NCBI GenBank assembly: GCA_002254595.1
Contig: NJEH01000037.1
Span: forward strand, 1-7,985
Source of the DNA: Thermofilum sp. ex4484_15
Lineage (GTDB): Archaea; Thermoproteota; Thermoprotei; Thermofilales; EX4484-15
DNA length: 7,985 bases
Reading direction: 5' to 3'
In this document: positions 5,237 to 7,985 of the stretch, one piece after another
Layout of the letters: each line of letters begins with the position of its first letter
How positions within the stretch are numbered: the first letter of the stretch is position 1
Position numbers and translations under genes: made by a program
Notes under the pieces: generated by a model
Told to the model about the DNA's origin: nothing
The model's database searches: none
What the model saw: the letters and a program-made list of their open reading frames with translations, nothing else

Positions 5237-6699
5237 GTTTATCTGAAAAGGTACAGCCTATATTTAGGGTTCTACCTGAAATACCTAAACCAGGTAAGAG
5301 GTTAAGCTTAGGCGAGAGGCTTTTCTGGACGGGCTTGGTCTTAGTAGTTTACTTAGTAATGTCACAGATACCCCTTTTCGGTATCCCTTACCTACCTAGA
5401 TCGGCGGGAAGTTATTTAACGGTACTAAGGTTAATAACGGCCTCTAGGAGAGGTACGTTAATGGAATTAGGTATAGGGCCTTTAGTAACTAGTGGCCTAA
5501 TATGGCAATTACTGGTAGGTAGTAGGATAGTAAAGCTTGATACTAGTACGCCGGAAGGTAGGGCTACCTTCACCGGTTTAGAGAAACTATTTACCATAAT
5601 ATTTACCATAGTCGAAGCCTCTGCATATATACTTGGAGGAGCTTACGGACATTTATCAACTAATGCCGCTTTAATAGTCTTTGCGCAATTATTCCTCGCT
5701 ACTGCGTTAGTCATGTTAATGGACGAAATGCTTCAGAAGGGTTGGGGAGTAGGTAGTGGAGTAAGCTTATTCATAGCTGCTGGCGTAGCTCAAAGGATAT
5801 TCTGGCAACTATTCTCGCCTATAACCCTTAGGCAGACTGGTAACTTACCTTTAGGGGTATTATCCGCGCTCTTCGTAGCTATAGGTAATGGAATTTCCTC
5901 CGGGGACTGGAGCGCGCTAAGTACAGTAGCCTTCAGGAGTTTCTACCCTAACTTGGTAGGGTTAGCCACTACTGTAGCCCTATTTCTCCTCTTATTGTAT
6001 TTAGAGAATGTACAGGTAGAAATACCGGTCTCTATGACTAAATATGGGGGGATAAGGTCTAAAATACCTCTTAAATTCCTTTACGTATCGGTCATTCCTG
6101 TGATAATAATAGGTGCTTTATATTCCAATATATTCATATTTAGCCAGCTGATATGGGCTAGGCTACATACTCAGCCTAATAATTGGTTTTATAACAACAT
6201 TTTCAAATATATAGCCAATTATAACGTAACTGCTTACAACGAAGGTAGGGGCTTTATACCTTTGCCAGGTACATTAGTTTACTACCTTACCTCGCCTAGG
6301 GGGATCCGATCAATAGTACAGGATCCGTTAAGGGTGGTTATATATTCTGTGGTATTCCTAGTACTTTCAGTATTATTTTCCATAGCTTGGGTAGAAGCCG
6401 CAGGTATGGATCCTTGGTCCCAAGCTAGGCAGATATCGAAGGCTGGGTTACAAATACCAGGCTTCAGAGGATCTCCTAGGGCTATGGCTATTGTTCTGGA
6501 GAGGTATATACCAGCCCTAACTATACTAAGCGGCCTAGTAGTAGGCCTTATCGCCGTAGTGGGTAATTTACTTAATGTACTTTCATCCGGTATGGGTTTA
6601 CTCCTATTAGTGGAAATATTGATCCAGTACCATACTATCATAGCGCAGGAAAGGGCTTTAGAGGCATATCCCTTACTGAGGAAGCTAGTTAAACCTTAA
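5233..6699 (+). CDS. secY: Preprotein translocase subunit SecY (Sec61 alpha homologue)
   Basis: This 488-residue membrane protein is the pore-forming subunit of the archaeal SecYE-beta translocon, which exports and inserts proteins co-translationally. Ten hydrophobic segments are visible, roughly at 30-49, 76-96, 117-137, 145-163, 172-192, 239-257, 281-306, 366-387, 426-446 and 448-466, with a plug-like stretch after the first. The cytosolic MDEMLQKGWGVGSGVSLFIAAG (163-184), IPVSMTKYGGIRSKIPLKFLY and the TM8-TM9 loop (DPWSQARQISKAGLQIPGFRG, 403-423) are conserved. The external loop before TM8 is long (about 307-365) and carries one NVT sequon (331-333). Start at ATG 5233 overlaps the uL15 stop; GGTGG at 5222-5226 is the ribosome site. 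Confidence 0.97.
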   Translation: MSLSEKVQPIFRVLPEIPKPGKRLSLGERLFWTGLVLVVYLVMSQIPLFGIPYLPRSAGSYLTVLRLITASRRGTLMELGIGPLVTSGLIWQLLVGSRIVKLDTSTPEGRATFTGLEKLFTIIFTIVEASAYILGGAYGHLSTNAALIVFAQLFLATALVMLMDEMLQKGWGVGSGVSLFIAAGVAQRIFWQLFSPITLRQTGNLPLGVLSALFVAIGNGISSGDWSALSTVAFRSFYPNLVGLATTVALFLLLLYLENVQVEIPVSMTKYGGIRSKIPLKFLYVSVIPVIIIGALYSNIFIFSQLIWARLHTQPNNWFYNNIFKYIANYNVTAYNEGRGFIPLPGTLVYYLTSPRGIRSIVQDPLRVVIYSVVFLVLSVLFSIAWVEAAGMDPWSQARQISKAGLQIPGFRGSPRAMAIVLERYIPALTILSGLVVGLIAVVGNLLNVLSSGMGLLLLVEILIQYHTIIAQERALEAYPLLRKLVKP

Positions 6700-6771
6700 G
6701 GCAGTATCAAGGGTAAACGTTTATATCCCTTCTCTACTTTCTTTATTTTAACTGTTAGAGGTAGTTAAATT
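6700..6771 (+). promoter_or_regulatory. Promoter for the winged-helix / small protein / SPOUT unit
   Basis: TTTATAT at 6720-6726, preceded by GTAAAC, is a good archaeal TATA box. Its expected start near 6746-6750 leaves a leader of about 24 bases with GAGGT (6758-6762) before the ATG at 6772. The pyrimidine-rich stretch 6728-6750 between them could also serve as the T-rich terminator of secY; that part is inference. Confidence 0.6.
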
Positions 6772-6984
6772 ATGCCCCGTAGGATGACTGCTAGGATTAT
6801 AGAACGTAAGAAGGATATTTACGAATTATTAAAGGAAAGGGGCGAATTACCTACTTCTGAAATAGTAAAGGAGACGGGTTTAACGCATTCACAGGCTTTT
6901 TATATATTAAGGTTATTATTAAGAGATGGTAAGGTAGAGGAAATTAAGAGAGGTAAGGTAGCATACTGGAGGGTAACGGGGTGA
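6772..6984 (+). CDS. Small winged-helix DNA- or RNA-binding protein (70 aa), function unknown
   Basis: This basic 70-residue protein is essentially one winged helix-turn-helix domain. Helix 1 covers about 6-22 (TARIIERKKDIYELLKE), the turn and second helix PTSEIVKETGL (27-37), the recognition-type helix THSQAFYILRLLLRDG (38-53), and a beta wing VEEIKRGKVAYWRV (55-68). There is no ligand, oligomerisation or membrane segment. GAGGT at 6758-6762 precedes the ATG, and a TATA box lies upstream, so it probably leads a three-gene unit. It could be a transcription regulator; the same fold is used by the ribosomal protein eS25, and the location among ribosomal genes makes that possible. I do not recognise a specific family. 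Confidence 0.8.
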   Translation: MPRRMTARIIERKKDIYELLKERGELPTSEIVKETGLTHSQAFYILRLLLRDGKVEEIKRGKVAYWRVTG

Positions 6985-6990
6985 GAGATA

Positions 6991-7092
6991 ATGGGAGGTA
7001 GGCAACGTACTTCGCTCTTCTTCAGTAGCGAGGAAGGGGGGAGTAAGGAAAAGGAGAAAGAAAGGAGTAAGAGAGCATCTAGGAAGAAGTAG
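6991..7092 (+). CDS. 33-aa Lys/Arg-rich small protein beginning MGG
   Basis: The frame ATG 6991 to TAG 7090-7092 encodes 33 residues: MGGRQRTSLFFSSEEGG followed by a charged, disordered-looking KEKEKERSKRASRKK. Translation is supported by GGTG at 6980-6983, which lies at exactly the spacing used by eS4, uL5, uS14 and secY. It is in the same frame as the winged-helix gene, with the TGA at 6982-6984 and two codons between them. The MGG plus Lys-rich sequence looks like the N-terminal tail of archaeal eS25, though no folded domain follows. It may be a small ribosome-associated or nucleic-acid-binding peptide. Function is not established. Confidence 0.6.
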   Translation: MGGRQRTSLFFSSEEGGSKEKEKERSKRASRKK

Positions 7093-7098
7093 GGGTAG

Positions 7099-7953
7099 AT
7101 GAAACCCATTAGGGATAAGCCTTATTTTTCGGTAGCTTTACCATCCTCGTTACTTGAAGGCATCCCCACATTAAGGGAGAGAACGTTCAGGGCCGGTATA
7201 GTAGGTAGGGCTCTAGCCATCTTCAGGGTTGAGGAAGTAATAATATTCAGGGATCCGCTTAATGCGAATCCTAGTTTTAGCTCTAGTTTACTAGCTACTT
7301 TACTTAATTACCAGGAAACACCTCAGTATTTGAGGAAAATGCTTTTCCCTAAAGACCCTAGATTGAGGTACGCTGGGCTCTTACCACCTTTAAGGACGCC
7401 TCATCATCCACTTAAAGGGGAGATAACTCAGTACAGGGAAGGAGTAATAGTAAGGAGGGAGGGAGATAGAGCTTTAGTAGATGTAGGCTTAGATGAATAC
7501 ATACGCGTAAAGGGGGCCCACTGGAACGTGGGCACTAGGGTTACTGTAAAGTTGTTTAAAGATGGACGTTCGGGCAAGGTAGTGAATAAGAATGGAATAA
7601 GCATCTACTGGGGATTTAAAGTAAAGGAGGTAAATTACGGCCTTAAGGAATTAATGCTAAACTTCAAGAATAAGGGGTACTTAATTTTAGCTACTTCTAA
7701 GTACGGATCCCTAATAAATAAAGTCTATGAGGTATTAAAGGAACGCTTGAAAGAATGTGAAAGAATCTTACTGGTTTTCGGCTCCGCTAAGAGCGGTTTG
7801 TACGATATGGCTCGAGCTGAGGGAATCGACTTAAATTCCTTGTCCGACTATGTAATTAACTTCGTACCTAGGCAGGGCTGTAAGACTATTAGATCGGAGG
7901 AAGCTGTAGTCGTAGCGCTCTCCATATTGAACTTCCTAAAGTACATTAAGTAA
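7099..7953 (+). CDS. SPOUT-fold RNA methyltransferase family protein (DUF171 / COG2106)
   Basis: The 284-residue protein belongs to the archaeal/eukaryotic family typified by MTH1 and human SPOUT1, putative SAM-dependent RNA (uridine) methyltransferases. The N-terminal half of the SPOUT domain has SVALPSSLL (11-19) and RAGIVGRALAIFRVEEVIIFRD (31-52). The family block YLRKMLFPKDPRLRYAGLLPPL..PHH spans 77-103. An inserted OB-like RNA-binding domain runs about 106-165. The knot half holds LLVFGSAKSGLYDM (224-237) and FVPRQGCKTIRSEEAVVVALSILN (255-278), where SAM is expected to bind. The ATG at 7099 follows an in-frame stop; GGGGT lies too close for a normal ribosome site, so reinitiation after the small upstream frame is likely. 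The exact RNA target is unknown. Confidence 0.88.
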   Translation: MKPIRDKPYFSVALPSSLLEGIPTLRERTFRAGIVGRALAIFRVEEVIIFRDPLNANPSFSSSLLATLLNYQETPQYLRKMLFPKDPRLRYAGLLPPLRTPHHPLKGEITQYREGVIVRREGDRALVDVGLDEYIRVKGAHWNVGTRVTVKLFKDGRSGKVVNKNGISIYWGFKVKEVNYGLKELMLNFKNKGYLILATSKYGSLINKVYEVLKERLKECERILLVFGSAKSGLYDMARAEGIDLNSLSDYVINFVPRQGCKTIRSEEAVVVALSILNFLKYIK

Positions 7954-7985
7954 AATTTATTAATAAGGCGCATGTTAGCCCATTA
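7954..7985 (+). promoter_or_regulatory. Possible TATA box for a gene beyond the window
   Basis: The AT-rich TTTATTAATA at 7956-7965 directly after the SPOUT gene could be a TATA box for a gene starting outside the window. There is too little sequence to identify that gene. An ATG at 7972 has no ribosome site. Confidence 0.25.

Noticed and set aside
1..7985. Mobile elements, CRISPR arrays, tRNA genes or defence systems
   Set aside because: No transposase, long repeat, regularly spaced repeat or cloverleaf sequence was seen; the window is a housekeeping ribosomal cluster with rearrangements.

Overview
The window is a crenarchaeal-type (Thermoproteota) ribosomal protein cluster. Three things point to this class: the archaea/eukaryote-only proteins eS4, eL32 and eL19; the gene order uL24-eS4-uL5-uS14-uS8 ... 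uL15-secY; and GGTG-type Shine-Dalgarno sites with TATA-box promoters. Coding strands are purine-rich and lean heavily on AGG (Arg), TTA (Leu), GTA (Val) and AAG (Lys), as in many thermophiles. Genus and order cannot be fixed from the sequence alone.

Layout. Bases 1-1649 hold the tightly packed, partly overlapping end of one block on the + strand: uL24 (5' end outside the window), eS4, uL5 and the 54-residue zinc-ribbon protein uS14. An 88-base gap with its own TATA box then starts a second + block (1738-3559): uS8, eL32, eL19, uL18. One base after the uL18 stop lies the stop of uL30, which with uS5 is read from the - strand (4654 down to 3561). A 129-base divergent promoter region separates uS5 from uL15 and secY (4784-6699, + strand, ATGA overlap). 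After a further promoter come a 70-residue winged-helix protein, a 33-residue Lys/Arg-rich small protein that starts MGG, and a SPOUT-fold RNA methyltransferase-family protein (7099-7953). The last 32 bases hold only a possible TATA box.

The genes are mostly large- and small-subunit ribosomal proteins, plus the SecYEG channel core and a probable rRNA-modifying enzyme, so the region concerns ribosome assembly and co-translational export. The architecture is unusual in three ways relative to the usual archaeal order. uL6 is absent from its slot between uS8 and eL32. The uS5-uL30 pair sits in its normal place but is inverted. The genes that commonly follow secY (such as adenylate kinase) are replaced by the winged-helix/small-basic/SPOUT trio. 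There is no sign of mobile elements, CRISPR or defence genes. The most speculative point is that the winged-helix gene and the MGG small protein together resemble the two halves of ribosomal protein eS25 in swapped order.
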